A DNA stretch of 64,000 nt from assembly GCA_020698575.1 (NCBI GenBank), contig CM036240.1, positions 32,254,711 through 32,318,710 on the forward strand, given 5' to 3'. Made by a program: the position numbers and the translations under genes. Below, piece by piece: positions 12,513 through 24,478 of the stretch. The stretch's first letter is position 1; the number at the start of each line of letters is the position of its first letter. Below the pieces are notes generated by a model. It was not told the DNA's origin, searched no databases, and worked only from the letters and a program-made list of their open reading frames with translations. Source of the DNA: Bostrychus sinensis. Its lineage: Eukaryota > Chordata > Actinopteri > Gobiiformes > Eleotridae.

Positions 12513-12696
12513 CTCAAACTGTGGTACAGGTAGTACTCAAGAGACCTTTGCAGTACAAGTCTTGATTTTTAGTTTGAGTAGTTTTAGCCCTGCATTGTGG
12601 GGGCTTATTATGTGAAGACCTATTTGTAGCCCTTGTATAGGCACGGTTTGGTCTTGGTTTAGTCCTAGTCTTGGTCTTCTCCTTTTTTTTTTTAAA

Positions 12697-12910
12697 TCTT
12701 TTGGCTGCTCCCTTTCTCATTAGGTGTCACCACAATGAACCAGTTGCATGGTGATTTGACAGGTTTTTACACTTCCCGTGAGATTCAAACAGCCTTAAAC
12801 AGTGGGAATAATCCAGAATTCCTTAAGAAAATTCACTTTTACATGGCTATGACAGCAACACTCCACCCAGAGATTGTTGGCAGCACGCCTGGGGATCGGA
12901 CCACCACTTT
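12697..12910 (+). repeat. Teleost SINE/LINE-tail fragment
   Basis: This is related to 8405-8560: a GCTGCTCCCTT start, a 'ggtgtcaccacaatgaa' block, and a 3' part reading 'cctggggatcggacc'. The small open frame 12735-12977 lies in this repeat and is not a gene. Confidence 0.5.
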
Positions 12911-13259
12911 ACCACCGTATTTAACAAATTTACAACTCACTTCTCCTTCAAGACGCTGTTGCATGGTAGGCTTTTAAATCCAAGCATTTCCCAGAAGCCA
13001 GAACAGCATTTATTACATTTGTACATGTCAGCAAATGTAATCTTTAAATAATGCATGTTTAAGTTATTAGCACATAAAACTCCACCTCCCATGAGTCTTA
13101 GCTGCCTCTTTAGTGAAATCTCTACAGAAACATGATAGAGAATTATTCACCTCTCATCCATTTTTTCTTCTTCTTCTATAAATATCCTGTTAATGACGCT
13201 GCAGTGAGGCGGAGCGGCCTTAATCTTGGATTGACATTAAAAAAAAAAAAAAAAAAATG

Positions 13260-13640
13260 CACTTACCGTTTAGAGTGAGGGGTCTTTGATGGTCTCCGGG
13301 CGTAATGAGCGTTTGAGAAGGATTTACAGCCGGTTCAGACAAGCTGGCCTATAATGCGACCATTAGCATGCTGCCGGCTGGATAACGATGGTGGCGAGGC
13401 CCGTCCTGGTTTGTTAGTGAAATGAGGCCTGGGCGCTGACATTTGCGGGAGATGTTTAATTTAGTGCGATAATGTTCTCCGAGTGTCTCCTAGTGTTAAA
13501 TGTGCACATTAGAGTGAGCAATGAGGAGGGGGTCACACAGTAGAGCAGAGATTCACTCATTAACAGTCGCACAGGTGTAAAAATCATTGGAATGTAATTT
13601 TATTTAGGTGCATAAGCATTATTACTTTTGACTTAAGTAA
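13260..13640. promoter_or_regulatory. Candidate conserved non-coding block, 3' part duplicated
   Basis: The sequence is unique and complex, with a mix of GC-rich and TAAT-containing stretches and no coding frame. From about 13436 it is repeated at 14967-15170. It lacks TIRs and A/B boxes, so a duplicated single-copy segment is more likely than a transposon. Function is inferred only from its complexity. Confidence 0.3.
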
Positions 13641-13780
13641 GACAAAAGAAGAATACATTTGTTCAGAAGTGTTTTGTTGCCGTAGCTGGAGTTGTCTGTC
13701 TGGGGAAAATAGACATTTTAAGCTCAATAAGAAAAAACTCAACACTTTCTGAACAGGAAACTTGGACTCTAACTGGTGGA

Positions 13781-14206
13781 CAGTGGTGGACAAAGTACTC
13801 TGAAGCTGTACTCAAGTAAAAGTACTGTTAAAAATATTACTATTATTATTACTGATATTACTATTACTAAAATATTACTTAAGTAGACGTAAAAGTACCC
13901 AACAAAGATGTTACTTCAGTAAAAGTAAAAAAATATTGAATTTACCTACATTTGAAAGTTTGTTTTTTTGCAACGTCTTATTCTCCCCTGATTTTTGAAC
14001 CCAGAACCTTCTGATTGCAAGTCAGAAGTGCTACCCACTACACCACAGAAGTCAAAAACTACTCAAGTAAAAGTAAAAATAAAAACATCCAAAATTTACT
14101 CAAGTAAAAGTATTTTCTAGAAAATGTATTTAGAAAGTTATTTTTCTTCAAAATATTGACTTATGTAATTTACTTGAGTAAATATATCTAGTACTGTCCA
14201 CCACTG
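13781..14206. mobile_element. hAT MITE of the CAGTGGTGGA / AAGTAAAAGTA type, 426 bp
   Basis: The left end CAGTGGTGGACAAAGTACT and the right end AGTACTGTCCACCACTG are inverted repeats. The flanks CTGGTGGA (13773-13780) and CTGGTGAA (14207-14214) match at 7 of 8 positions. The interior is rich in AAGTAAAAGTA motifs, typical of this abundant fish family. A tRNA-like insert interrupts it at 13990-14048. Diverged relatives lie at 30273-30740 and 45624-45875. Confidence 0.85.
13990..14048 (-). other. tRNA-like (SINE head) insert, anticodon loop TGC
   Basis: On the minus strand the sequence reads GTGGTGTAGTGGGTAGCAC (box A-like). An anticodon arm TCTGA-CTTGCAA-TCAGA follows, then a box B-like GGTTCTGGGTTC. 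The arm pairs perfectly and the loop would give TGC (alanine). There is no complete acceptor stem, so this is a tRNA-derived SINE head or a tRNA pseudogene, not a working tRNA. Confidence 0.55.
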
Positions 14207-14212
14207 CTGGTG

Positions 14213-14695
14213 AATAATAACATGGACCTGTACTCAGGCTCGTGGATATAAACTCGAACTTAGGCTTGTGGACAATAACTTGGACTTGGATGCAGGCTTG
14301 TGAATAATAACTCAAACTTGGACTCGGGTAGGTGGAAAATAACTCGGACTTGGATTCAGGTTGGTGGATAATAACTCTGTCCTGGACTCAGACTTGTGGA
14401 TAAGAACTTGGACTCAGGTTTATGGATAAGAACTTGGACTTGGCTAAAGGCTTGTTGATAATAACTTGAACTCAGGCTGGAGGACAAAAACTCAGACTTG
14501 GACTCAGGTTTATAAATAATAACTTGGGTTGATGGAAAATAACTCGGACTCAGTTTGGTGGAAAATAACTCAGACTTGGACTCAGGTTTATGAATAATAC
14601 CTTGGACTTTGACTAGGGCTGGTGGATAGTAACTCAGACTTGGACTCTGGCTTGTGGATAATAACTCAGGCTTAAACTCAGACTCTGGCACTTGT
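14213..14695. repeat. 33-bp minisatellite, about 14 units
   Basis: The degenerate unit is GGTGGATAATAACTCGGACT followed by TGGACTCAGGCTT. Because 33 is a multiple of three, a 111-codon frame stays open on the minus strand (14356-14691), with a repeated PESKSE-type peptide. That frame is a by-product of the repeat, not a supported gene. A few more degenerate units occur near 13760 and 14870-14950. Confidence 0.8.
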
Positions 14696-14966
14696 GGGTC
14701 AGACTTGTGTCTAGTTTGCTTTTTATGCTGAAAACAGACTCAGCACAGCACTATATTTAAGAATAAACAAATACAAACATCACAAAAGGTTTTGTTATAA
14801 AATAGGTCTCTGCAAAACTAAACTCTAGATGTTGTTGTTGCACCCTCAAAAGTTTTCTCATTTTAATGACTAGACTTGGACTTGGTTTCAATAAATTTGG
14901 ACTCAGCTTGTACTGAACTGGGACTTGCTCCTCTAAATGGCTCGACTTGACCAATGCTAGCCCTGT

Positions 14967-15170
14967 TTGTTGACATTTGCGCGAGATGTTTATTTTTAGT
15001 GTGATAAAGTTACTCAGAGTGTCTCCTAGTGTTAAATGTACACAATAGAGAGAGCGATGAGGAGGAGGTCACACAGTCAGAGATTAATTTATTAACAGTA
15101 GCACATGTGTAAAAATCATTAGCGCAGAATTTCATTTAGTTGCATAAGCAATTATCACTTTTTAATTAAA
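14967..15170. repeat. Duplicate of 13436-13640
   Basis: Long matching stretches are shared in the same order and orientation, such as GTGTCTCCTAGTGTTAAATG and GTGTAAAAATCATT, with scattered substitutions and small indels. The two copies flank the hAT MITE and the 33-bp minisatellite. Confidence 0.85.
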
Positions 15171-15774
15171 CAAAGATAGTAGAACAGTACATCAACAGTA
15201 TTTCTTTAATAAGATTTAATCACTTAGACTGGGACTTGTTACTTTGACTTATGAACAAAAGACTCAGACTCTTTACACTAAAAGCAAAGACAGTATTACA
15301 CTATATTTAAGTCTGAGCAAAACCAAATAATTACTGCTCTGATAAAATAAAATAAAAAATAAAAAACAAATAGCAAAAAAACAAAACAGGTTTAACAAAA
15401 CTAAAAGTAACATCTCATTGTGGCCCTGCCATAGATATTCAAATCATTTTAAATTGATTTGGACTGTACTTGTACATAGAGCTGTTTCTAGACACTATAA
15501 GAGCCCTAGGCAGGAGGGACAACTGAGGACCTATATATTTTAGATTTTTGTAAATCTCACCTCAAACCCAAAACATGGTAACAAGGGACATTTGGTAAAG
15601 TTTTACTAGGCTTATTATAAGCTCACTGCACCAGGTGATTTTGTGGGACAATATAAGACGGGGGATCAGATTTCCTGTTTTCTGGTGCATTTTTGATGAT
15701 TAACAACATTTTAGGCTGGCTACAATTTATGGTTTGACTTCTCTCCAGATAGTGCCTTTTTATTAGAATTGTGA
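15171..15774. other. AT-rich sequence, no gene seen
   Basis: A-rich runs lie near 15340-15390. No open frame of note. A piece near 15680-15720 resembles part of 19460-19500. Confidence 0.5.
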
Positions 15775-15945
15775 GGCAGTGTCACTTCAGTCAAAAACAA
15801 AATCGCTGGAGTTTTTCCTTACCAAGAGGGCGGGTCTAAGGACAGTGGGTGTTATTGTCTACTGATTATATGGAAAGCCCTTTGAGGTGAGTTCTGTTGT
15901 GATATTGGGCTATAGAAAAAAAATGAATTGAACTTTGGCTCCTGT
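15775..15945 (+). repeat. L2-type LINE 3' tail
   Basis: The pattern 'gtttttccttaccaagagg', then 'ccctttgaggtga', then 'gtgatattgggctatag' and a final AATGAATTGAAC is the usual 3' UTR end of fish L2-like LINEs with an ATTGA-type tail. No coding sequence remains. Confidence 0.65.
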
Positions 15946-17204
15946 TGGATTTCATGGGGGCAGAAGAAACGGATGCAGATTGAACGGCGTCTATATCTAA
16001 TTAGGTACTGTAGAGACAATCAATGAAAATTATAGGGGAAATACCAACATACACAGGACTGTATCAGAACTAACATACTTTGAAAAACACAACCAATCTA
16101 AGACTACAGCAGTGCCCTAATTTAGACAGATGGGTATGATTTTGGTGGAAATAGATTAATATGGGAAGGGCTCCAGACCCACTTCATTCCACAAGGATGG
16201 TCAGTTTGTAGCTAGACAGGCTAGACTAGCTCAATGTGCCGAAAGATTCCAGCAAATTGCAAAGAAGCTGATAGTGTGCTTTATATTCCAGCTCTCCCAT
16301 TACATCAATTCTGATAAAACAGTGTTATTCTGCAAACACCTTTGCCTAGGATGTGGTAACAGTAAGTATTGTGACTCCTATCTTTAGCCCTCCTTTATCA
16401 TCTTGTCATTATGTTCCAGTAATGAAGACAGAAAGAGATCCCTGTGTGTTAGCACCCATCACAACTCTGGAGTTTACTAAATTAAAGTCAAGAGATGCTG
16501 CTTACACTCTTTCCTTTAGGCGTGTGCTTTAGTAAAACCCCTGCGTTGCCATGGAAACTGCCTCCATGAGTTTTTTGGGAAACTGTAGTACTCACTCTTA
16601 TTGAGGTTATCCCTTTATTTTTAAGGCCACACACAAACTACTTCCAACTCAAGAACAAGAAGAATAAAACAATACAGGTGGCTGCTGTTTGGGGAAAAAA
16701 AAAACAATTTCTTTACCTGAAATGGGCCACAATGCCATAGAGAGGTTCATAAGAAGTTTTTGGGGCTCTATCTCTGGGTTGATCAGCCGCAATTTATAGT
16801 CTACAGGTTCTCTGTATACAACATGGATTCTGAAAGCATTTTATAACAAAACAAAAAACAAACAAACAAACAAACCAAAAAAAAAAAAAAAAAGACCCAG
16901 AAAGAAGTGTTATGCACATTTCATATGGCTATCTTTTAGTTAGACTTTATCAGGGTTGTAGTAATAAATTACATTTACTCTGTTACATTCAGGCATCACA
17001 GTTTTTTTGTTTTGTTTTGTTTTTTTTTACCTGGGAAAATTAAAGACAGGAGGGTGTGGGGGTCCTTCCCCAAGAAATAATGACCTGCATTCTGGAGCAT
17101 TTTACTTATTTATTATTTTCAGCCCCTACTGGGTTGGAGTAAAAATATGGATACAATTTATTCAGGACAAAGCATAGCATAACAAGTATAACAACTATAA
17201 CTAT
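15946..17204. other. No gene or clear repeat seen
   Basis: Mostly unique AT-rich sequence with poly-A at about 16879-16893 and T-rich runs near 17000-17030. Confidence 0.5.
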
Positions 17205-17530
17205 ACATTTTAACTATATTTTAAGCACGAGCTGCTTCCCTACATAGACTGCAGCATATATCAAACAATTTTGGCATTACCTTTTTTATTTATGTAAATA
17301 CCTGAGTATGTTTTTTTTTTAGTGGTTCCCCAATGCCCCAGCCCCAGATATTGCTCTCCTCTGCCCTTGCTCAGCACAGAGTCACTCACACTCTATGATC
17401 TATGAGCATTCAGTCTCATAACTCCAGGGTGTGCACGGAAGCTCCAGGAAACACTACAGACTACCCAAACTTTTGTCAGGACATCTGAAGTGTAGCTTTT
17501 ATAACTTCACACACCTTTGCTGTTGCCAGT
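17205..17530 (+). repeat. Unknown dispersed repeat, copy 1
   Basis: Shares order and sequence with 19557-19870 (same orientation). Shared blocks include 'gagctgctt/gctctaca', 'tggttccccactgcc', 'cagcacagaaa' and 'acttttgtcag'. No ends or TSD could be defined. Confidence 0.6.
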
Positions 17531-18690
17531 GTCCATTATTCTTGCTATTTATTGGCTGTGACTTGCCAGGCTTATGTCAGCAGCTCACACAGACTGCACG
17601 CTGCAGCATGAAGCAGAGAACCAGCGTAACGGTGTTCCTGACAGTTTCCGACCATTTCCACCCACTTTAACCTCTGATTATGAGAAACTTTTTGGTTTAG
17701 GTTGAAGTTAGAATCTCTCACAGGTGCTAAACTACGAACTATGCAAAGTTAAAAGAAAAAAAAAGTTAAGTGCATTGAATTAAATTATTTCAAGTCAGCA
17801 TAGTCCTGTTTTATATATGTGGCTTACACTCATCAACTTTTGTATCACATAACTACAGGGAAACTGATAGAAACCTGCCAGCAACAGTGCAACTAGTAAA
17901 TCTGTTCATCTGTCCTTAAGAATAGTTTTATAACAACATACTTTTTACTTCTGAGTAATATTACTTTGATATAACAGCTCTGTGAGAAAGTGCCTATAGG
18001 TATTCTCTGGTGACTGTATATCTAACTGTATAACTTATGATTGTCAGTCAGTCAGGTTATCTGGTTATTGTCCACAGTGTGCCTGACCTCACACCCAGAG
18101 CGGTTGAGATATAAATCAATAGTCTTGACAGCTTTTGACAGAACAATGTGCTAAACTTATTTTTCTCTTCTTCTACAAATGGTGATGGTTGTCAGTGTGG
18201 AGGAGAGGGACCTGACCTGAAAAAGGTCAGCTCTGTGTTCAATCCATTCAGTACTAGATGTGGACTTAGTGGTAGAGACAGAATCAATATGCTTCTGCTA
18301 GAGTTCAGGTACAGTATGTAGGCCTTGTGTGACGTTTAGTCCAGCAGTGGACATATACTGCTGTCAAGTATGTCTATAATGATGACATGCATTTTAGATG
18401 AAATTGTGCTTTTTGTGTATATTTTTTAATGTTTTTCTAAGTGGATTACTATTTAACAGTCTTTGATAAGGAAACAAAGGCGCTAAAACTATTGGTATAT
18501 AACTGTGGCTCCAACATGTGCTGTTACACTTGCATTATGAAAGTCCTGCATGCATTGCAAAATTGTGCATGCAACTTATTTCATTTACACACTTTTGCAT
18601 TAAATTCTGATTGTTTCTCAGGTCTGCTTTTTATTTTTTTAATCACTAATCACTAATCATTAATATAATTATTTCTGATTACGCAATGTT
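17531..18690. other. No gene seen
   Basis: The open frames at 17431-17670 and 18441-18656 carry no recognised motif. The sequence otherwise looks intergenic. Confidence 0.45.
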
Positions 18691-18696
18691 GCCTAA

Positions 18697-19403
18697 CCCC
18701 GGATTTCCACTGCATGTGTATCCGCTGCACTGCAGGCCGCCACCGAACGACGGCGCAGACCCTCACCTACTGGAACCGTCTCCACTCCGCTGCACCGGGC
18801 TGCGGAGCCCTGAGCAGCTCGGGGAGAGCATGCGCGAGAAGTATGAGCTTGTGCCATAAAAGCCATTACTGAAGTACAAAACAACAATTTATTTAGAAGC
18901 TAAAGCACAGAAAACAATAGATTAATATGAGATTGCTTTGGAGTTCACTTCACTTTCATTAACAGGGAAGTAGCTGGGCACGAAAAAGCTTTACGAGGGT
19001 AATAAATGTTTAATTGTGTCCGACATAGTTTCTGTAGTACCTAAACGGCCTTCTAAGATGGACTATATCAAAGATAATATGAGAAATAGTGATTAAATTT
19101 AAATATTCTAATCAAATGTTTGTACAAAGTTACATTAGTTTTAAATCCGATGTTGTGCACGTCCAGTTTCCTGTTTGGTTTGATCTGAGCTGCAGAGGTT
19201 GATCTGAACGGAGTCCGCCGTCGAATGGTGTCGAAGAAAATAGACTGACTGTGTATCTCCAGCGCAGGATGGAGCATGGCCAGACCGGTGTTGCATCACT
19301 GCGGAGACTGTGGAAACGCTCTCATTCACGACAATGGCTGCGTATTTACTGCAGAGTGCGTGGCGCAGCGGAGCGGAGACGCATGCAGTGGAAATTGGGG
19401 GGG
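18697..19403. mobile_element. TIR element, possibly Harbinger-like MITE, 707 bp
   Basis: The left end CCCCGGATTTCCACTGCATG and the right end CATGCAGTGGAAATTGGGGG are inverted repeats, with further pairing inside (GC-rich CCGCTGCACTGC versus GCGGAGCGGAG regions). The flanks are TAA on the left and TCA on the right, so a degenerate 3-bp TSD is possible but not proven. No coding capacity. Confidence 0.6.
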
Positions 19404-19556
19404 TCATGCTCAGTCAGTGATTCTCCCCCATTAAATTTAAACAAAACATATGTAATTTGCTGTATTCTGGTGCATTTTAGATGATAAAAACTACTTTCAA
19501 CAGCCAACAGTCAACAGCTACATTATAATAAAAAATACAAATAATAAAAAAATTAT

Positions 19557-19870
19557 AACAACTCTAATATTTTATACATGAGCTGCTGCTCTACAGACCA
19601 GAGCATGAATCAAACTATCTGGGCAATAACCTTTGTTTGTCTGACCAAGTTTCTATTTTATTGGTTCCCCACTGCCCAGTGTAGTCCCAGCCCCAGTCTG
19701 CTCTGCTCCGCCCCTGCTGCTCCAGCACAGAAACACAAAGTCTCTGAGCCTTCAGTCTCATCACACTGAGCCGTGGACAGAGGCTCCAGAAAACACTAGT
19801 GGTCACAGAAACTTTTGTCAGAACGTCTGAACTTCTGTTTTATGTTGTTTTGTAACAACACACAGCTAAG
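19557..19870 (+). repeat. Unknown dispersed repeat, copy 2
   Basis: Homologous to 17205-17530, about 2.35 kb away in the same orientation, with roughly the same boundaries. Either a segmental duplicate or two copies of an uncatalogued element. Confidence 0.6.
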
Positions 19871-20399
19871 ATATTGTGAGAAATATGTTGTGCATCTTCG
19901 TATTGTCGTGCTTTAGAACTGTGAGGAACTGCACGTATTATTATTTCAGTGCCCTTTTTATGATCAGATTTCTGCAAATTTGAGGTTGATTGTCATCACA
20001 CAAAAAACATGAGAAAAGTTGAGAAGTGTAACACACATTTATGGGCTGAAAAAATATCCAAGTGTAAAACAATTTCTCACTATTTACTGTAATTGGCCAA
20101 GCTCATTATGCCAGCAGTTTACATCACTCAGTGGCTCTCACGCCCCAGTCATTCAGCGCCCTTAGCATATCGCCTATGCCATAGCCTGCCCGCTGTTAGG
20201 ACCTCTCTCATTATGTGCCTCCCCTGAGTGGTTGTGACCCTAAACAACCGCATAGAGCATTTACTCCAGGAGCCAGCCCTGCTAATTTTCTCTGTGATAT
20301 CACGGTTATGTGCACATTTTGAACAGAAAATAAACTTAAGACTCCTTTTCATGTTAGAATTCTTCAAACTAGTACATTCATTCCTGCATCTTCTCCTGC

Positions 20400-20595
20400 T
20401 TCTTCCCTCTAGGTTGCAGGTAACTACAGCCTACCCCAGCAACAATGGGCCTAAGGCAGGATACACCCTGGACTCACATTCATTCACTAGGTTCAATTTA
20501 GAGTCACTAATTATCCTAACACGTGCATGTCTTTGGACAGTGGGGGGAAGCTGGACTACCGAGAGTAAACCCACAGTAACACAGAGAAGTTATTT
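20400..20595 (-). mobile_element. SINE body, minus orientation
   Basis: It runs from a 'ctaccccagcaacaatgggcc' block, through 'gatacaccctggactcacattc' and 'tagagtcactaattatcctaac', to 'tgcatgtctttggacagtggg'. This is the reverse complement of the common fish SINE body also seen at 60715-60948. The 146-codon plus-strand frame 20228-20668 runs through it and is incidental. Confidence 0.65.
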
Positions 20596-21177
20596 AGACT
20601 ATTCTCTGGTCCTCAGTCTTCCAGGACATCACCAAAAAGTTAAAAAGAAGCCACCTGGGCTTCTTTAAAAGACATTTAATCCCACATCCAAGGTGCTAAG
20701 TCAACTTATATTTCCTTACGGGACTCAGAGATAGAAGTCGCTCAGTCACTGTCAACACAAACAAGGTTAAAAGGAAAGCATCTGTATGTGGTTTTCAGAG
20801 TCGAAGGCCTTTTGTCGTTCATCCAAGAGACTTTATCCATTCTGAATTAAACTGGTGAGAGAGTGAGAGTTTGAAGGGGAAGGAGTTTTGACCTGAAACC
20901 TAATTCTGGTGAGTGAAAGCCTTTGACTATTTTCGGCAAACCAACCAGAAAACTTCTTTTTAATCTTGTAACATCATCTGTAACCACTGATACCAACACA
21001 GCTCACGTGGAAGACGTGTCAAATGATGTACTCAAGTTGAAGTACTGTTACTTCAGAATAATTATTCCTGATTAGAAGGAAAAGTACTCCAACGGAAATG
21101 TCTAATGAGCATCTAAATTTAGTTACTTTCCGCCTCTGCAACACAGGCCATTCACCTGCGAACTATACAAAAATTTT

Positions 21178-21545
21178 AGTCTGGTACACCTTCACTTAAA
21201 TTTTATTTCTATGGGTGGAACAATGACAGGAGGAGTAACCAATCGGGGAAATGAAGGGTGAGACGTGAGCAGTGCACCGCTGACTCAAAAAAACATGGCG
21301 GTTTGCCGTTTTTGCCAAAAACGCCAGGATACGGCAAATTATGAGCAGCTCTGTACTTATTTCTAAACAGGGACAGCAGCAGAAACCAGTTGTACAAAGG
21401 TTAAAAAAAAAGGCTTTTGTTTGAATGTGGTCATTATGACAAGAACATGACTTTACTGTTGTTAAAATGAAAACAAGACAAAGAAAAAAAAAAAAAAAAA
21501 CAGAGGACTGAACAACGCAGACTTCAGCAGAACCCACCGGTGAGA
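21178..21545. repeat. Unclassified interspersed repeat, copy A
   Basis: It matches 37965-38325 in opposite orientation over about 340 bp, including 'ttctgctgaagtctg', 'accacattcaaaca', 'agaaataagt' and 'agagctgctcataat'. No TSD or TIR was identified. Open frames inside are not genes. Confidence 0.75.
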
Positions 21546-21549
21546 AAAG

Positions 21550-22680
21550 AAAGCACTAAACACTGTTAATCAGGTCAGAGAAGTTATTAAATTGACTTAA
21601 TAGCCGGTGCTACCTTGGTTAACTCCCGCATTCGCACTGCAGATAAACAGCTATGATAGGCCAGTTACAAAATCGACTGGAGAGAAACGCTTTGGAAATG
21701 ACAAGGTTTTTTGATAATACCATATTTAAACAGTGTACTAATTTTCCTACTTCACAGCCATATAGCGGTTAAATATTTGTAGATATGTTCAAAAGCAGTA
21801 TTCTGTAAATTCATTTGAGTTTCCAGACTAGTAAGTGAAAAAAGTGGTATGTTTTTTATGTGATTAGACAACCATCTGGTGCCTGTCTTCAGCGCTCTGT
21901 GACTCAGGTGCTTTATTCCCATTTCGACATCCAACTCTTTGTGATAAACAATAGGAATTAGCATGGGTGTGTTTGCCTGGGCAGCTGGCACAAGAAACAA
22001 ACAGATCCCACCGTATACTTCTCAGCTCTGCCGTGATTAACACCTCTCTCCGGATTTAGTCTACCTACTAATTCCCCCTCCCCAGCGTAGGAGAACTCGC
22101 ACACATGCAGTAAATCCTGCAGGTTTCATGTTTGATGGATGTAGAGAGGGCTATTTATCATGCAAATTTGTTGTTTTTTGTCTCAAATTAATCTTGTCTT
22201 CTCAGCTGATTTCTCCAGTGAACACCTGGTAATGGAGGAGTGGACACAGCCGTCTTCAAGCACCTATTGAAAAAGCATCAGTGAAGGTACAATAACATAA
22301 ATATCGATACATCAATATTACAGATGATAAACATGCAACAATAGGACAAATCAGATGTAAGCTACATACAAAGAAATAGCTCACATGCAGTGTGATTATT
22401 GTCACATACACCACACTCTGAAAATCACAGACCTACTCTAAAAACATTTATAAATGGCAATACATGTACAACATTAATGTAGCAAAATTTCATATTTAGA
22501 TGCATTCACTTACATTCACATATTACGGTCCATTTTGTTTTAATAATAAGAGGCATAACAGGTTTCAAAAAAGGAGAATGTTGTCATCAAGGCCTCATTG
22601 AAAAGTGGCTTTTAACATGTAAATCCAATAGGTTTCTTGTTTCAAAAGTTGTTTGAGTCTTTTACTGCCCCTTTTGTCTT
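21550..22680. other. No gene seen
   Basis: AT-rich sequence without recognised repeats. The short open frame 21752-22000 (minus) has no motif. Confidence 0.45.
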
Positions 22681-22714
22681 GTGGTATAGTTTCAATAACA
22701 AAAGCTCAGTGGAA

Positions 22715-22786
22715 ATAGAATCTTAAAGCGCTGCACTGTTCTCTGTTTTGTGGCTAATGCAACTGCTAGCACCCAGAGCAGCTTAA
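22715..22786. repeat. Fragment of the 3162-type hAT element
   Basis: The sequence 'gcactgtt ... tgtggctaatgcaactgctagc ... cagagcagcttaa' matches 63318-63372 closely. It is the left flank of the Kolobok-like insertion, and the host continues at 24483 (ATACTAGCTGTG). Confidence 0.75.
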
Positions 22787-24478
22787 AGAGTAACTCACCC
22801 CTACACCATTTTTTTTTGAGCTGATCAGCTGTACAAACAGGGCTTTAGTGATACATCTCACTATTTATAGTCTTATGTTTGACAGTTTTGTAAAAAAAGG
22901 TCTAAATTCACATTTTGTAGTGAAAACCGTCAGAGTGCTGCCCTCCTAGGGTCAAACAGTGGGATTTCTGCTCACAAGTTCCAGATAGGCAACTGTGACG
23001 TAGTATTTGACCACTTTACCGCACCTGTGCCGAGTATCTCCTCCCACGGCCCGTGCACTCCATGCCCTCGCTGTCTCTCTCCCCCGCGCGCTCGTCCCAG
23101 TCCTGCTGTTGCCAGGTGTGGGTCTTTTTCCTAAACACGCCACTCAGCCCCGCATTTACCGTTCAGTCTCCTCCGCCCCCCTCCCCTTTCACGGCTGCGC
23201 TTCTACTGCCCCGTGTGTTAGCGCACAATAAGGCATAATGAGCCTGATCAATGACAGTATATACTTACAAATTAGCAGTCTTGGGAGTAACGCATTACAA
23301 AGTAACGAGATTACAATTGTCAGTAACGCAGGGGGAGCCCCCCAGTAAGTAATATTACAGTTACTAACAAAATACCCAATTAGTTACTTGCGTTACAGTC
23401 ACTACAGTCACTTTCATTTACCTGCAGTTTACCGGAAGGACACGGAATGAAAATGCATTAAACGAATAGCGCTGATACGTTTTCTACTTTATTTTCATCC
23501 GTTCCCTTCTCTGCTCCTCTTTATGCGTGCAGTGGCCACTCGTTCTGTCCGCGCGCGTCGGGGCGCATGCAGCTGCTGCTGTCAGCGGGGACAGCGGGGA
23601 AAGAAGAGACGTGCACCGCTTTGGCGCTAACAACAAGTGCGTTTTAGCTTCAGTGTAGTGAAATAAAACTGTGTCCACAGGACTTGAACGCTGCACAGGA
23701 GCAGAGGCAGGTGAACCTAAAGGGCAGTATTTGCTGTGTCAGGCTGCACTGCTGCTGAAATGAATGCAGCTAAAAAAAAACTTGAACGCCTGTATAAAAT
23801 AACAGTGCGGGTCAGGGCAACGGTGAGGCTATAGGCTTCTTCTATTTAGAATTGGGTTCATTTGGGCTTCCTGTTAGGAAATAATCCAAAAGGAAAGTAA
23901 CTAAGTTATTTTCACGAGTCAGTAACCAAGTAAAGTAATATATTACTTTTCAAAAGAGTAACTAGTAATCTGTAACTGGTTACTTTTTTGAGTAACTAAC
24001 CCAACACTGCAAATTAGTGACACTGGGGAGAGATTTGACTCCACAGATGTGCTTTAAACTTGCCACGCTTTAAGTCACTTTTTGTTTGATGACAATCGAT
24101 TTCTTACTCGCGGAGATACGATCAAAAACAGCTCTCAGCTGAAATAATACCAGTATATAAATAAAGACACGAGCTGAAGCACATGTTACTGCGGCGGCGC
24201 ACGACGCCTTTCTCACAATATTTCAACTGTGTTATTATAAAAGGAACATAAAACATTAGTCCAGATGTCCTGCATTTTTTTCCCCCCATTTCTGGGACTT
24301 GGCAACCCTGCTGTGGAGGACGTAATGACGGTCTCTGACAGCTGTCAGTCACAGGACCAGGCCTCGCTCCTCCTCAGTTCTCCTCCTCTGTCTCTGCCAG
24401 GTCTCTGCCCACTTTTTGAGCAGTTTTCAATCTCTGGCAGTGGGCGGAGTCAGGCCTGGGCCAGGGGTGAGTTACTCT
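22787..24478. mobile_element. Kolobok-like TTAA element with nested hAT, 1692 bp
   Basis: The ends AGAGTAACTCACCCCT and AGGGGTGAGTTACTCT are perfect inverted repeats. Both are flanked by TTAA (22783-22786 and 24479-24482). The TTAA duplication fits Kolobok or piggyBac; the AGAG start is unlike piggyBac's CCY start, so Kolobok-like is preferred. The interior is partly GC-rich (22990-23230, 24290-24460) with no transposase frame. A 734-bp hAT was inserted later at 23276-24009. The copy at 63361-63390 shows the same target without the insertion. Confidence 0.8.
23276..24009. mobile_element. Non-autonomous hAT, 734 bp, perfect 8-bp TSD
   Basis: The left end CAGTCTTGGGAGTAACGCAT and the right end TTGAGTAACTAACCCAACACTG-type terminus belong to the CAGTGTTGGG hAT group. 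The flanks are CAAATTAG on both sides (23268-23275 and 24010-24017). The interior contains GTTACTTT/AGTAAC motifs and a GC-rich centre, and encodes nothing recognisable. Confidence 0.9.

Noticed and set aside
14356..14691. 111-codon repeat protein on the minus strand
   Set aside because: The frame is kept open only because the minisatellite unit is 33 bp.
20228..20668. 146-codon plus-strand open frame
   Set aside because: Most of it runs antisense through a SINE body, with no motif.
20640..20960. Possible second Penelope-like 3' remnant on the minus strand
   Set aside because: Only a short 'ctcttggatgaacgac' phrase resembles such elements, with no coding motif.
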